DNA of 64,000 nucleotides from JAGVSZ01 sp019137045. Lineage in GTDB: Bacteria > Pseudomonadota > Gammaproteobacteria > Burkholderiales > SG8-39. The stretch spans positions 232,572 through 296,571 of the forward strand of contig JAXMFT010000006.1 of assembly GCA_046347635.1 (NCBI GenBank), read 5' to 3'. The position numbers and the translations under genes are program-made. The notes under the pieces were generated by a model. It was not told the DNA's origin. It ran no database searches and worked only from the letters and a program-made list of their open reading frames with translations. Shown in pieces: positions 51,100 through 61,690 of this stretch. Position 1 is the stretch's first letter; the number at the start of each line of letters is the position of its first letter.

Positions 51100-51636
51100 A
51101 TGCGCACCCGCCTGGAGGCCCTCCGGGCCGACATCACCACGCTCGCGGTGGACGCGATCGTGAACGCCGCGAATTCGTCGCTCCTCGGCGGCGGCGGGGT
51201 CGACGGCGCGATCCACCGCGCCGCGGGGCCGGCGCTGCTCGCGGAGTGCCGCACCCTGGGCGGCTGCGAGACCGGCGCGGCGAAGCTCACGCGCGGCCAT
51301 CGCCTGCCGGCGAAGTACGTGATCCACGCGGTGGGGCCGGTGTGGCGCGGCGGCGACCGCGGCGAGCCGCGGCTCCTCGCCGCCTGCTACCGCCGCTCGC
51401 TCGAGCTCGCGGTGGCGCACGGGGTGCGGTCGATCGCGTTCCCCGCGATCAGCTGCGGGGTGTACGGCTATCCGATCGAGCTCGCGGCGCCGCTCGCCGT
51501 CGAGACGTGCGCCGCGTTCCCGGTCGCCGGGGCGCGGATCGAGCGCATCGTGTTCGCGCTGTTCGACGCGCGCGCGCTCGCGCTCTACCAGGGCGCGCTC
51601 GCGTCCTGCGCGGCGCGCGGCGGAGCCGGGGCGTGA
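51100..51636 (+). CDS. Macro-domain protein (YmdB-like ADP-ribose hydrolase)
   Basis: MacroD-type protein of 178 residues that would hydrolyse O-acetyl-ADP-ribose or remove ADP-ribose from proteins. It aligns with E. coli YmdB from its first residue: MRTRLEALRADITTLAVDAIVNAANSSLLGGGGVDGAIHRAAG, then YVIHAVGPVWRGG and IAFPAISCGVYGYP, which form the ligand loops with the catalytic Asn/Asp/Gly cluster. The ATG at 51100 is preferred over 51088 because of that alignment. Confidence 0.93.
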   Translation: MRTRLEALRADITTLAVDAIVNAANSSLLGGGGVDGAIHRAAGPALLAECRTLGGCETGAAKLTRGHRLPAKYVIHAVGPVWRGGDRGEPRLLAACYRRSLELAVAHGVRSIAFPAISCGVYGYPIELAAPLAVETCAAFPVAGARIERIVFALFDARALALYQGALASCAARGGAGA

Positions 51637-52703
51637 TGCCGCCCCGCGCCTCGCCGCTCGCGCGCTACCTCCTCCTCGTCTACCTGCTGCTCGTCGTCTA
51701 CGGCAGCCTCTACCCGCTCGCCGGGTGGCGCGACCAGGGGCTCTCGCCGTTCGCGTTCCTCGGCGCGCCGCTGCCGCGCTACTTCACGTGGTTCGACGTC
51801 GCGCTGAACGTGGCGGCCTACTTCCCGCTCGGCCTGCTCGCGGTGCTCGCGCTCGCCCCGCGCCTGACCGGCGCGCCCGCCGCGGTCCTCGCGCTCGCCG
51901 GCGCAACCGCGGTCAGCGTCCTGCTCGAGGCGGCGCAGAGCTACCTCCCCGACCGCATCGCGTCCAACGCCGACCTCGCCGCAAACGCGGCCGGCGCAGT
52001 CCTCGGCGCGGTGGCCGGCGTCGCGATCGCCGGTCACCTCGCGCCCGAAGCGGGGCTGCGCCGGCTGCGCGCGCGGCTGTTCGGGCCCGGGCACGCGGTC
52101 GACCTCGGCCTGGTGCTGGTCGGGCTGTGGCTCTTCTCCCAGCTCAACCCCGAGACGCTGCTCTTCGGCAACGGCGACCTGGGCGAGCTGGTCGCGAGCG
52201 CCCCGCCGCAGCTGTACCCGGCCGAGACCTTCGTGCAGATCGAGGCGGCGGTGGCGGGCGCGAACGTGCTCGCGGTGACGCTGCTCGTCGCCATCGTCGC
52301 CGTCGAGCGCGCCGCCGCGCGCCGGATCGCCGCGGCGACGGTCCTCGCCGCGCTCGCCGCGCGCACCGTCGCGTGCGCGCTCCTCCTCGCGCCGCAGGCC
52401 GCGTTCGCCTGGCTGACGCCCGGCGCCGCGACGGGGCTCGCGGTCGGCCTCGCCGCGGCGCTCGCCGCGACCGCGCTGCCGCGCGCCTGGGCGGTGGCGC
52501 TGTGCGGGCTCGCGCTGATGACCGCCACCGCGCTCGTGAACCTCGCGCCGGAGAACCCGTACCTCGCGCACTCGCTCGCGCTCTGGCGGCAGGGCCACTT
52601 CCTCAACTTCAACGGCCTGACGCGCATCGTTTCGATGCTGTGGCCGTTCGGCGCGCTCGCCTACGTCCTCGCGGTCGCTGCGCGGGGACGCGGCACGCGC
52701 TGA
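51636..52703 (+). CDS. VanZ-like membrane protein
   Basis: Integral membrane protein of 355 residues with about nine to ten helices. The N-terminal half is a VanZ-like domain (LLVYLLLVVYGSLYPLAGWR, WFDVALNVAAYFPLGLLAVLAL, VLLEAAQSYLPDRIASNADLAANAAGAVLGA). The extended C-terminal half holds further helices seen in betaproteobacterial VanZ proteins. Function in this group is unknown. The start overlaps the macro-domain stop (TGATG). Confidence 0.85.
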   Translation: MPPRASPLARYLLLVYLLLVVYGSLYPLAGWRDQGLSPFAFLGAPLPRYFTWFDVALNVAAYFPLGLLAVLALAPRLTGAPAAVLALAGATAVSVLLEAAQSYLPDRIASNADLAANAAGAVLGAVAGVAIAGHLAPEAGLRRLRARLFGPGHAVDLGLVLVGLWLFSQLNPETLLFGNGDLGELVASAPPQLYPAETFVQIEAAVAGANVLAVTLLVAIVAVERAAARRIAAATVLAALAARTVACALLLAPQAAFAWLTPGAATGLAVGLAAALAATALPRAWAVALCGLALMTATALVNLAPENPYLAHSLALWRQGHFLNFNGLTRIVSMLWPFGALAYVLAVAARGRGTR

Positions 52704-52715
52704 CCGGTCACGCGC

Positions 52716-53204
52716 TCAGCGCGCCGCACGACGCCCGGCGCGCTTCGCGCGCGCGGCCCGCCGCGGCGCGCGGCGCCCGGCGAGGTGGTCGAGCAGCGCG
52801 TCGAGCCCGAGGAAGTACGACCTCACGCCGAACCCGGTGATCATGCCGACCGCCGTCTCGGCCAGGATCGAGCGGATCCCGCGCTGCTCGATGTTCGAGA
52901 TGTGCACCTCGACGTACGGGAACGGCACCGCGCGCAGGGTGTCGCGCAGGGCGTAGCCGGCAAAGATGAACGCGGCCGGGTTCATCACCAGGCCGTCGAT
53001 CTTCTCGTCCACGGCGCGGTAGAGCCGCTCGATCGCCGTGCCCTCGGTGTGCGTGTAGAAGATGTCGAGGGCGTAGCGGTGCTCGCGCGCGTGCGCGAGC
53101 AGCATGGCGTCGAGCTCCGCCGCCGAGGTGCGGCCGTAGATCTCCGGCTGCCGCCGGCCGAGGTAGCTCATGTTGGGGCCCTGGACCAGCAGGATCTTGG
53201 TCAT
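52716..53204 (-). CDS. Type II 3-dehydroquinate dehydratase-like protein, active-site His replaced
   Basis: A 162-residue member of the AroQ fold. Present: ILLVQGPNMSYLGRRQPEIYG (Asn11, Arg17/18 and the catalytic Tyr23), NPAA with Asn75, and VEVHISNI with the catalytic His101. The usual NPGAYTHTS is here NPAAFIFAG, so the substrate-binding His is Phe81, and the QSNHEGE loop is YTHTEGT. The C-terminus has a Lys/Arg-rich tail. It may have a weaker or different activity than AroQ. The gene diverges from tamA. Confidence 0.8.
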   Translation of the reverse strand: MTKILLVQGPNMSYLGRRQPEIYGRTSAAELDAMLLAHAREHRYALDIFYTHTEGTAIERLYRAVDEKIDGLVMNPAAFIFAGYALRDTLRAVPFPYVEVHISNIEQRGIRSILAETAVGMITGFGVRSYFLGLDALLDHLAGRRAPRRAARAKRAGRRAAR

Positions 53205-53214
53205 CGCGTCGCCT

Positions 53215-53243
53215 TTCGGATCGGGTCGCCGGATAAGTAGAAT
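53215..53243 (+). promoter_or_regulatory. Possible promoter for tamAB
   Basis: TTCGGA (53215-53220), 17 bases, TAGAAT (53238-53243), about 65 bases before the tamA start. The AT-rich ATAAGTAGAATAA stretch stands out in the GC-rich surroundings. Confidence 0.45.
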
Positions 53244-53308
53244 AACCGCTGGACCCCCCGCATCGGCTGCGCGGCCTCTCCGGCGCAGCCTGCCTCGAGC
53301 CCGTCGAA

Positions 53309-55084
53309 TTGCCGCCCGCGCGCCGCGTCTCCTCCCGTTTGCGTGCCTGCCTCGCCGCGCTGCTCCTCGCGGCCGCGGCGCTCGCGCAGGCCCAGGCGCC
53401 GGATGCGTACGTGAAGTACCGCGTCGAGATCGCGGCGCCGCTCGCGCTCGTCGAGCCGCTGCGGTCGGGCCTCGACCTGGTTCGCTGGCAGGGCTACGAG
53501 ACGATGACCCCCGCGCTGCTGCGCCGGCTCATGACCGAGGCCGCGGCCGAAGCGCGCGACATCCTCGCGACGCACGGCTACTTCTCGCCCACGGTGAACG
53601 CCACGCTCGACCCCGCGGCGGAGCCGCAGGTCGTGCGGCTCGCCGTCGAACCGGGGGAGCCGACCCGTGTGACCGCCGTGGACTTGCGTCTGGCCGGCGC
53701 GATCGCGGAGGACCGGGCCGGGGAGGAGGCAATGCTCGCGCGCCTGCGCGAAGACTGGCCGCTCCCGGTGGGCACGGTGTTCACCCAGGCCGACTGGGAT
53801 CGCGCCAAGCGGCTCGCGGTCGCGCTCGTGTCCGACCGCCTCTACGCCGGGGCGCGCATCGCGGCGAGCGAAGCGCGGATCGACCCCGCGACGCGCGCCG
53901 CGACGCTCGCGGTCGCGATCGACAGCGGCCCGCCGTTGCGGTTCGGCGCGCTGCAGATCACCGGCACCGCGCGCCACGACGAGGCGCGCGTGCGCAGCCT
54001 CTGGACGTTCGCGCCCGACGAGCCCTACGACCGCGAGAAGCTGGAGCGCTTCCAGCGCCGCCTGGTGGCGACCGGCTACTTCGCGAGCGTGCAGGTCGAG
54101 GCCGATCCGGCCGCCGCCGCGGACGGCGCGGTGCCGGTGCGCGTGAGCCTGATCGAGGGGCCGCGGCGGCGCCTAGAGCTCAGCCTCGGCTACAGCACCG
54201 ACACCAAGTTCCGCGGCAGCTTCGACTGGCGCAACAACGACGTGTTCGCGCGCGACTGGCGTCTGCGGCTGAACGCCAACCTCGAGACGGTGCAGCAGTG
54301 GGCCGAGCTCGCCGTCGACCTGCCCGAGCGCCCGAGCGGCTGGGCCGACAGCGTCGGCGTGCGCTGGAAGAGCACCGACATCGAGAACCTGGAGACCGAC
54401 GAGTGGCGCATCGGCGTGCGCACGACCGCGCTCGAGGAGCGCAGCCGCCCGTCGTTCGGCGCGGCGTACATCGCGTCGCGCCAGACGCCGTCGGGCGCGC
54501 CGACGGAGGACGTCCACGCGACGTTCCTCGACTACGTGCACACCTGGCGCACCACCGACAACCTGCTCTCGCCGCGCCGTGGGCGGGTCACGCAGCTCGA
54601 GCTCGGCGGCGGGGTTCCCGGCGTCTCCACGCAGGGCTTCGGCCGTGCGATCGGGCGGTTCGCGTGGTTCGTGCCGTTCGGACCCGAGAACGAGCTCGCG
54701 TTCCGCGCCGAGGCGGGCGCGGTGCTCGCCTCGGCGCGCGAGGGGATCCCGGAGTCGCTCCTCTTCCGCACCGGCGGCGCGACGACGGTGCGCGGCTACA
54801 ACTTCGAGTCCCTCGGCGTCACCCAGGGCGAGGCGATCGTCGGCGGGCGCTACCTCGCGATCGTCAGCGGCGAGTACACGCGCTGGGTCTGGGAAGGCAT
54901 CGGCATCGCAGCGTTCGTCGACGCGGGCAACGCGGCCGACGAGATCTCCGGCTTCCGCTTCGCGCTCGGTTACGGCGTGGGCGTGCGCGTCCGCAGCCCG
55001 ATCGGGCCGTTCCGCCTCGACGTCGCGTACGGCGAGGAGGACCACGCGGTGCGGCTGCACTTCTCGGTGGGGCTGACGTTCTGA
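53309..55084 (+). CDS. tamA: TamA: outer-membrane Omp85 protein of the translocation and assembly module
   Basis: Outer-membrane component of 591 residues that, with TamB, helps build the outer membrane. Signal peptide RACLAALLLAAAALAQAQ, three POTRA-like domains (about 35-270), then a barrel with RRLELSLGYSTDTKFRGSFDWRNNDVF and the lid-lock motif TGGATTVRGYNFESLG (VRGYxF); it ends HFSVGLTF with a terminal Phe. The TTG start at 53309 fits the signal peptide. It is followed by tamB with a TGATG overlap. Confidence 0.94.
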   Translation: MPPARRVSSRLRACLAALLLAAAALAQAQAPDAYVKYRVEIAAPLALVEPLRSGLDLVRWQGYETMTPALLRRLMTEAAAEARDILATHGYFSPTVNATLDPAAEPQVVRLAVEPGEPTRVTAVDLRLAGAIAEDRAGEEAMLARLREDWPLPVGTVFTQADWDRAKRLAVALVSDRLYAGARIAASEARIDPATRAATLAVAIDSGPPLRFGALQITGTARHDEARVRSLWTFAPDEPYDREKLERFQRRLVATGYFASVQVEADPAAAADGAVPVRVSLIEGPRRRLELSLGYSTDTKFRGSFDWRNNDVFARDWRLRLNANLETVQQWAELAVDLPERPSGWADSVGVRWKSTDIENLETDEWRIGVRTTALEERSRPSFGAAYIASRQTPSGAPTEDVHATFLDYVHTWRTTDNLLSPRRGRVTQLELGGGVPGVSTQGFGRAIGRFAWFVPFGPENELAFRAEAGAVLASAREGIPESLLFRTGGATTVRGYNFESLGVTQGEAIVGGRYLAIVSGEYTRWVWEGIGIAAFVDAGNAADEISGFRFALGYGVGVRVRSPIGPFRLDVAYGEEDHAVRLHFSVGLTF

Positions 55085-58000
55085 TGCGACGGGGACTGCT
55101 CTTCGCGCTCGTCTTCCTGGCGGTGCTCGCCGCCGGCGCGTGGTGGGCCGCACGCTCGGAGACCGCGCTCGCCTGGGTGGTCGCCCGGCTGGAGGGGTTC
55201 GCCGGCGGGCGGCTGCGCATCGAGTCGCCGCGCGGATCGCTCGCGGGGACGATCGGCGCGGCGCGCGTCGTGTACGCCGACGAGGACCTGCGGGTCACGG
55301 CCACGGCGGTCTCGCTCGACCTGCGGCTTCGCCCCCTGCTCGACCGGCGGCTCGCAGCGAACTCGGTCGGAGCGCGGTCCGTGCGCATCGAGATTCTCCC
55401 GACGCCGTCGACCGGCCCCCCCGACGCGATCGGCCTCCCGCTGGCGGTTGCGCTCGATCGCTTCACGATCGACACGCTCGCGATCGTCGACGGCGGCGAC
55501 ACGCTGGCGTTCAACGACCTGGCCGGCGCATACCGCGGCGGGCCCGCGGGGCACCGCCTCGAGCTCGCCCGCGCGCGGACGCCGTGGGGCGACGCGAGCG
55601 GACTCGCCACGCTCGGGGCGGAGAAACCGTTCCCGGTGGAAGGCGGCGTGCGCTTCGTGCGCGCAACGCCGCCGTGGACGGTCGGAGCGTCGGCCGGTCT
55701 CGCCGGGACGCTGCTGTCCCTGAACGTGCGCGTCGACGGCAAGGTCGGCGCCGCGCCGGTCGAGGGGGAGCTCGTCGTCGCACCGTTCGAGGACCGCTGG
55801 CTCGCCCGCGCGCGCGCGACCGCACGCGAGGTCGATCTCGCGGCCTTCGTGCCCGCAGCGCCGCAAACCGCCGCGACGATCCGGCTGGAGGCGGCGAGCG
55901 GCGAGCGCGGCGGCTACGGGGGGCACATTGCGATCGAGAACGCCGCGCCGGGGACGCTCACCGCCGGCCGCGTGCCCGCACGCCAGCTCACGAGCCGCTT
56001 CGCGTTCGACGGCAGCGCGCTCCGTTTCAGCGAGCTCGCCGCCGACCTCGGGTCCGCGGGGCGCGCGCGCGGCGACGGCGAGGTGGTCGCGCGCGGCAGC
56101 CGCTGGAATCTCGCCGTCGAGGCGCTCGACCTTCGCGCCCTGCACGCGCCGCTGCGCGCCACGCGGCTCAACGGCAAGATCGTGGCGCGGCTCGACGAGG
56201 GCGCGCAGCACCTGGACGTGGATCTGCGCGAGCGGGGCATCGCGATCGCCGCGACGGCGACGCGCGAGGGCGATCGCGTGCGCATCCCGCGCCTGCGCGC
56301 CGCCGCCGGCCGGGGCGAGCTGACGGGCGAAGGCACGGTCTCGCTCGCCGGGGCAAAGCCGTTCGAGGCGCGCGCGCGGTTCAGCCGCTTCGATCCGGCC
56401 GAGTTCGGCGACTACCCGCCGGCCCTCCTGAACGGCGACCTCACGGCGCGCGGCGCGCTGGAACCGGCATGGCAGGCCGAAGTCCGCTTCACGCTCGCCG
56501 ACAGCCGGTTCCGCGGCGCGCCGCTCGCCGGCGGCGGCACGTTCGCCGCGTCGCCGCGCGGCGTGCGCGACGCCGTCGCGACCGTCACGCTCGGCGCGAA
56601 CCGCCTCGCCGCGAAGGGCGCCTACGGGCAAGCGGGCGACGCGCTCGCGCTCGACCTCGACGCGCGCAACCTCGGCGAGCTCGATCCGCGCGCCGCCGGG
56701 CGTCTCAAGGGCTCCGCCACGATCGCGGGGACGACGGCGCGGCCGGCGATCGACTTCGACCTCCGCGGGGAGAAGCTCCGCTGGGGCGAGCAGCCGCCGC
56801 TCGCCACGCTCGCCGCAAGAGGTGCTCTCGCGACCGGCGCGGCGCGGCCAATCGACCTCGCGGTCACCGCGCAGGGCATCGACGCGACGGCCCGGCTCGA
56901 GGGCGAGTGGGACGGCGCGCGCGCCTGGCGCGGCACGGTCGTGCGGCTCGAAAACCGCGGGGACTACGCGCTCGCGCTCGCGACGCCGGCGTCGTTCGAG
57001 CTCGGTCCCGGCCGCGTCGCGCTCGGGCCGGCGGCGTTCCGCGGCTTCGACGCCGAGCTGGCGGTGCAGCGCTTCGCCTGGGAAGGCGGCCGGCTCGCCC
57101 ACCGCCGGCAGCCTGCGTGCGCTGCCCGCCGCGCCGCTCCTCGCGCTCGCGGGGTGAAGCCGGAGCCCGGCACCGACCTGCGGCTGCGCGGCGAGGTGGG
57201 CGATCGAGATGAACCCGCGCCTGAACGGCACTGTCCTCATCGAGCGCGAGCGCGGCGATCTCGTCGTCGCGTCGGTACCGCTGCTCGCGCTCGGGCTCGC
57301 GCGGCTCGCCGTCGACGCGAAGTTCGTCGACGACGCGATGACTGCGACCGGTAACGTGGACGCCGCAAACGTCGGCACCGTGGCGCTCGATGCGCGCGCG
57401 AGCGGCCGCGCGCGCGACGCGCCGCTCGCGGGTCGAATCGAGGCCGACGTCGCGACGCTGCAGATCCTCGACGAGTGGGTGGGCACCAGCGCCATCATCG
57501 ACGGCCGTGCCCTCGACCTCGCGCTCGGCGGAACGCTCGGCGCGCCGGCAGCCACCGGGACCGCGACGGCCGACGCGGTCCGGGTCGACGTGCCGCAATG
57601 CAGCGTCGCGCTGCGCGACGGCCGGCTGCGCGCCCGGCTCGAGGGCGACCGGCTGCTGCTGGACGACCTCTCGATCCGCGGACCGAGGCGAGCTGACCGC
57701 GAGCGGCACGCTCGCGGCCGGCGGCGAGGGCGCGAAGCTCGCGTGGCGCGCGGCGGGCCTGCGCGTCTTCAACCGTCCCGACCGGCGCCTGGTGGTGACC
57801 GGCGCCGGGACCGCGGCGGTGTCGCAGACCCGGCTCGCGCTGCGCGGCGAGCTGCGCGCCGACGAGGGCTACGTCGAGTTCGCGGGACGCGAGGCGGGGC
57901 GCCTCGGCGACGACGTCGTGATCGTCGGTCCGGACCGAGCCGGAGGGCCGCGCGGGGCGGCGCACGCTGCCGCTCGACGTCGACCTGACGCTCGACCCGG

Positions 58001-58683
58001 CCCGCGCTTCGCGTCGTCGGCCCGGGGCTCGACGCCTACCTGCGCGGCAAGGTGCTGGTGCAGTCGCGCCCCGACGGCACGATCGTCGCGCGCGGCGCGA
58101 TCGAGACGGTGAACGGCACCTATCGCGCGTTCGGCCAGCGGCTCGACATCGAGCGCGAGCGGCTCGTGTTCGACGGCCCGATCGACAACCCGGCGCTCGA
58201 CATCCTCGCGCTGCGCCGGAACCTCGCCGTCGAGGCGGGCGTGGAGGTCACCGGCACCGCGCGCGCGCCGCAGGTGCGGCACCACCTCGCGCCCGCCGGT
58301 GCCCGACGCGGAGAAGCTGTCGTGGCTCGTGCTCGGGCGCGCCGACGCCAGCGCGTCGAGCGCCGACCTCGCGCTGCTGCAGGCGGCGGCCTCGCAGCTC
58401 GTAGGATCCGGCGAGGCGGTGCCGCTCCACCGGCGCATCATCGAGGGCGTCGGGCTCGACGACGTGAGCGTGCCGGCGCGCGGGGCGGCGCGGCGGCCGG
58501 GCAGGTCGTGGCGGTGGGCAAGCGGCTCTCGGATCGCCTCTACGTCGGTACGAGCAGGGCATCACCGTCGCCGCCAACCTCGTGCGGCTGACCTTCGCGC
58601 TCACGCGCACGCTGAGCCTCAACGCGCAGACGAGCCAGACCACCTCGAGCTTCGGCTTCACCTACCGGCGCGCGTTCGACTGA
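55084..58683 (+). pseudogene. tamB: tamB, C-terminal half disrupted by a cluster of frameshifts
   Basis: Inner-membrane-anchored periplasmic bridge protein (AsmA-like, DUF490). The start is intact: an N-terminal anchor (LLFALVFLAVLAAGAWWAA) then long beta-strand repeats up to about 57098. From there the coding sense jumps frames: insertion near 57098, deletion near 57152 (GCGGGGTGA), insertion near 57195, changes near 57695, 57930, 58000, 58022, 58290 and 58490, and a deletion at 58548. Stitched together, the fragments restore typical TamB sequence (LNGTVLIERERGDLVVASVP, IETVNGTYRAFGQRLDIERERLVFDGPIDNPALDI, EKLSWLVLGR) and the normal end TTSSFGFTYRRAFD at 58683. About 1200 residues if repaired. 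Recent decay or base-calling errors are both possible. Confidence 0.85.
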
Positions 58684-58722
58684 AATCCGACTCGCTTCGT
58701 GACGGTTCGCTTGCTCACGCGC

Positions 58723-60327
58723 TCACGGATCCATCAGTACGCCCGGGTTGAGCACCATATTGGGATCAAGCCGGCGCTTGACCGCCCGCAGCGCCTCGCC
58801 GAACAGCGCCGGACGCTCCTGGTCGTACCAGGTGCGATGATCGCGGCCGAGCGCGTGGTGATGCGTGATCGTTCCTCCCGCGTCGATCATCGCCTGCGAG
58901 GCGGCGGCCTTGATCGTCCAGAACTGCTCGACGAGCTTCGACTTGTCGCCGAGGGCGTGCCATGTGAAGTAGGGGGCCGGGCCGTCCGGGTACAGATGCG
59001 TGAAACGCACGGTACACGTCCCGTTGCGCCCGGTCACGTCCCTGATGGCGGCGAGCGTTGCCTTCTTCACCCGCTCCCGGAAAGCCATGTAGCGGTCCCA
59101 GGTAATGCAACTCTCGACGGTGTCGCGCATCACCCCGCGGGCGATCGCATGTGGCCGCAGAAAGGGACCGCGCAGAAACTTGTCGCGCCAGTTGCCCGCA
59201 GCTCCGCTGCGCTGCGACTCCGGATCATCGAGCGCCCTGGCATCCCAGGTGCCGCCGTGGTCCGCGCAGATCTCGAGTGCCCGCTGCATCGACGCGTCCA
59301 TTGGGTGGTCGGCCCCCTCGAAGGTCAGCACTAGCAGGTCGCAGGATCCGTCGCCTGCCTCCGTGAACGCAGCCTCGTCGCGCTCAATCAGGCGCGCGTT
59401 GGCCGGGTACAGTCCGGCTTGCGAGATCATGCGGACCGCATCGACCGCCCGCGCGTAGTCGCCGAAGCGCACCGCGGTGGCGCGCCGGAAAGTCGGGCGA
59501 CGATGCAGGCGCACCCACGCCTCGGTGATGATGCCAAGTGCACCCTCGGAGCCCAGGAACAGGCGATCCGGGCTGGGGCCGGCGCCCGAGGTCGGCAGCC
59601 GGCGCGTCGCCACCACGCCGCTCGGGGTTATCACCCGAATGCTCTCGACGTGGTCGTCAATCTGCGAATACACGGTCGCATAGTGTCCTGCCGCTCGTGT
59701 CGCGATCCATCCGCCCAGCGACGAGAACTCCCAGGCTTGCAGGAAGAAGCGCATCGTGAGACCGGAGGGCTTCAGCTGCTGCTCAAGCGCCGGGCCGAGT
59801 ACTCCGGCTTGCACTCTCGCGGCGCGTGACACAGGGTCGACCTCAAGCACCCGAGCGAAATGCTTCAGGTCGATCGTTACCGTGCCGCGGTATCGCTCAT
59901 CCTGCGGCGGGTTGACGCCGCCGACGACGCTCGAGCCACCGCCGAAGGGAATCGCGGCGAGCCGCGCCTCGCTGCACCAGTCCAGCACGGCGCGGATGTC
60001 GTCCTCGCCACGCGGGAAGGCCACCCAGTCGGGCGGATTGGAGAAGTCGCGACGGTGGATCATACGGGCGAGGTCGTGGACCGAGCGGCCGTAGCTGTGA
60101 AAGAGCCGCTCGTGCTTGTCGTCCGTGAGCACGCTTCGCAGCGGCGCTGGCGGTTGGACGCGCGGTGCGCGTAGTTCGATCTCGGATGCGCGCGGCATCG
60201 GCATCGGCGCGAACCGGTCGACCCCGAACAACTGCGACCATGTCCTCTCGAACCAAGCAAGCTCCTCGTCCGATACGAGGTCCTCCTCGTATCCCCAGCC
60301 GTAGAAGCTGCGGCGCTTCTCGGTCAT
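58723..60327 (-). CDS. FAD-binding oxidase, alkylglycerone-phosphate-synthase-like
   Basis: Flavoprotein of 534 residues of the vanillyl-alcohol-oxidase/FAD_binding_4 superfamily. The FAD domain has PRGEDDIRAVLDWCSEARLAAIPFGGGSSVVGGV and GLTMRFFLQAWEFSSLGGWIATRAAGHYATVYSQIDDHVESI; the C-terminal cap has DAGGTITHHHALGRDH and RRLDPNMVLNPGVL, as in AGPS. True ether-lipid synthesis is doubtful; bacterial relatives are often unassigned oxidases or dehydrogenases of hydroxy acids. GGAGGAAG precedes the ATG at 60327. It is last in a minus-strand series with CaiB-like and acyl-CoA dehydrogenase genes. Confidence 0.88.
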   Translation of the reverse strand: MTEKRRSFYGWGYEEDLVSDEELAWFERTWSQLFGVDRFAPMPMPRASEIELRAPRVQPPAPLRSVLTDDKHERLFHSYGRSVHDLARMIHRRDFSNPPDWVAFPRGEDDIRAVLDWCSEARLAAIPFGGGSSVVGGVNPPQDERYRGTVTIDLKHFARVLEVDPVSRAARVQAGVLGPALEQQLKPSGLTMRFFLQAWEFSSLGGWIATRAAGHYATVYSQIDDHVESIRVITPSGVVATRRLPTSGAGPSPDRLFLGSEGALGIITEAWVRLHRRPTFRRATAVRFGDYARAVDAVRMISQAGLYPANARLIERDEAAFTEAGDGSCDLLVLTFEGADHPMDASMQRALEICADHGGTWDARALDDPESQRSGAAGNWRDKFLRGPFLRPHAIARGVMRDTVESCITWDRYMAFRERVKKATLAAIRDVTGRNGTCTVRFTHLYPDGPAPYFTWHALGDKSKLVEQFWTIKAAASQAMIDAGGTITHHHALGRDHRTWYDQERPALFGEALRAVKRRLDPNMVLNPGVLMDP

Positions 60328-60343
60328 AGTGACTTCCTCCGCG

Positions 60344-61690
60344 TCAATTGAGACTTGGCTCGAGTAGCGCCCCGTGGGACCTGAGACGGCCTGCGAGGTC
60401 GGAGAGCGCAACCGTTCGGACACGGCCATCCGCAGCCAAGCTCATGGTGGCGGTGACTCCGGCGGCCTCGCCCATCGCAATGCATGAGCCCGCAACCCGG
60501 GCCGATGCCTGGGCCGCGTGCTCCGCCGAGAGATTGCGGCCCGCGACGAGCAGGTTGTCGAACCCAGCGACGACCAGACATCCATGTGGAATCCCGTACC
60601 AATCACCATCGGGCAGGAAGTCCCAAGACGTGGCGCGGCCCGCGCCGTGCGTTTCCAGCGGCCAAGCCGAGCAGGCGATGCGGTCAGGGCTTAATGCAGC
60701 TACGCGCATCGCTCGGTGAGACCCGGTCGCCGCGGACCAGCCGTGTCTCGCGCACGCCCACGCGTAGCCCTGCGTCGACCACACGAGCGTTCTCGAACCC
60801 GGGCACGTACTTGCGAAAGACCGTCTCGTAGAGAGCGACCTGCCGGCGGCCGACCTGCTCGGCTTGCGTGAGCTGCGCCGGATGGACGAGAAGAAATGGC
60901 TCGCCTGCGTCGTTCGCTAGCTGGTGACATTCAGATGGGCCCCGCCATTGGCAGGCTAGATGGACCCCGACGGTAACGCGCGGCAGCGCATACCGTCGGC
61001 GACCGCGCGGTCGAGCGCCGCACGAATGTCTGGGCGGGTCAGCTGCGCGACATGTTCCGGATCGACGCCGGCCATGCGGAACATCGCGGACGCGTACTGC
61101 GTCGTGCCGCGGTCGCCGAGCTCGAACGCCGCTCCGGCGCGGGCCGCGACGTCCCCGTCGCCGGACGCATCGACGACCACGCGCGGCACGATGGCCGAAC
61201 GTCCGCCCTTGTTCTCCACGATCACCGCGGCGACCCGCCTACCATCGCACACGACGTCGACCGCGCTCGTGTGCAGCAGCAGATGAACGCTGTACCCGGC
61301 GGTCATCTCGTCGGCCACCGAGCGCAGTGCGATCGGCTCGTACGGGACACCCAAGATACGGCCCTGGCGTCGGGGCGGCAGGATCGCACCGTGCGCGGCC
61401 AACCGCTCCTCGAGCTCGAGGAAGAGGCCGCCGGTGGTCCGCGCGAGCTGCTCGCCGTCGATGATCATGTGCGTGCCGCAGAACGCGCCCAGCGTGACGA
61501 GAGTAAGCGTTCCGCCAAGGCAACCGTACGCCTCGATAAGCAGCGTGGACGCGCCCTCGCGCGCCGCCGCACAGGCCGCCGCGAGGCCGGCGGGGCCACC
61601 TCCGACCACGAGCACGTCCGGCTCCGCGACGACCGGGATACGGCGCGCCGGCTCGAGGACGAAGCGATTGGTCGTCGCCGACACCGCCAA
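60344..61690 (-). pseudogene. FAD-dependent oxidoreductase, broken by two frameshifts
   Basis: The FAD_oxidored-type protein starts near 61690 (TTG, or GTG at 61684) with EPDVLVVGGGPAGLAAACAAAREGASTLLIEAYGCLGG, the dinucleotide site, and reads to a stop at 60956. Near 60980 one base appears missing; in the next frame the sequence continues as YALPRVTVGVHLACQWRGPSECHQLANDAGEPFLLVHPAQLTQAEQ to a stop near 60688. A second shift near 60705 leads to SPDRIACSAWPLETHGAGRATSWDFLPDGDWYGIPHGCLV and the normal C-terminus NLLVAGRNLSAEHAAQASARVAGSC. Repaired length would be about 447 residues. Confidence 0.8.

Noticed and set aside
50113..51420. Longer start for the second PPK2 at 51420
   Set aside because: The extension overlaps the macro-domain gene on the other strand; the family N-terminus begins at MPRKEIIERI (51018).
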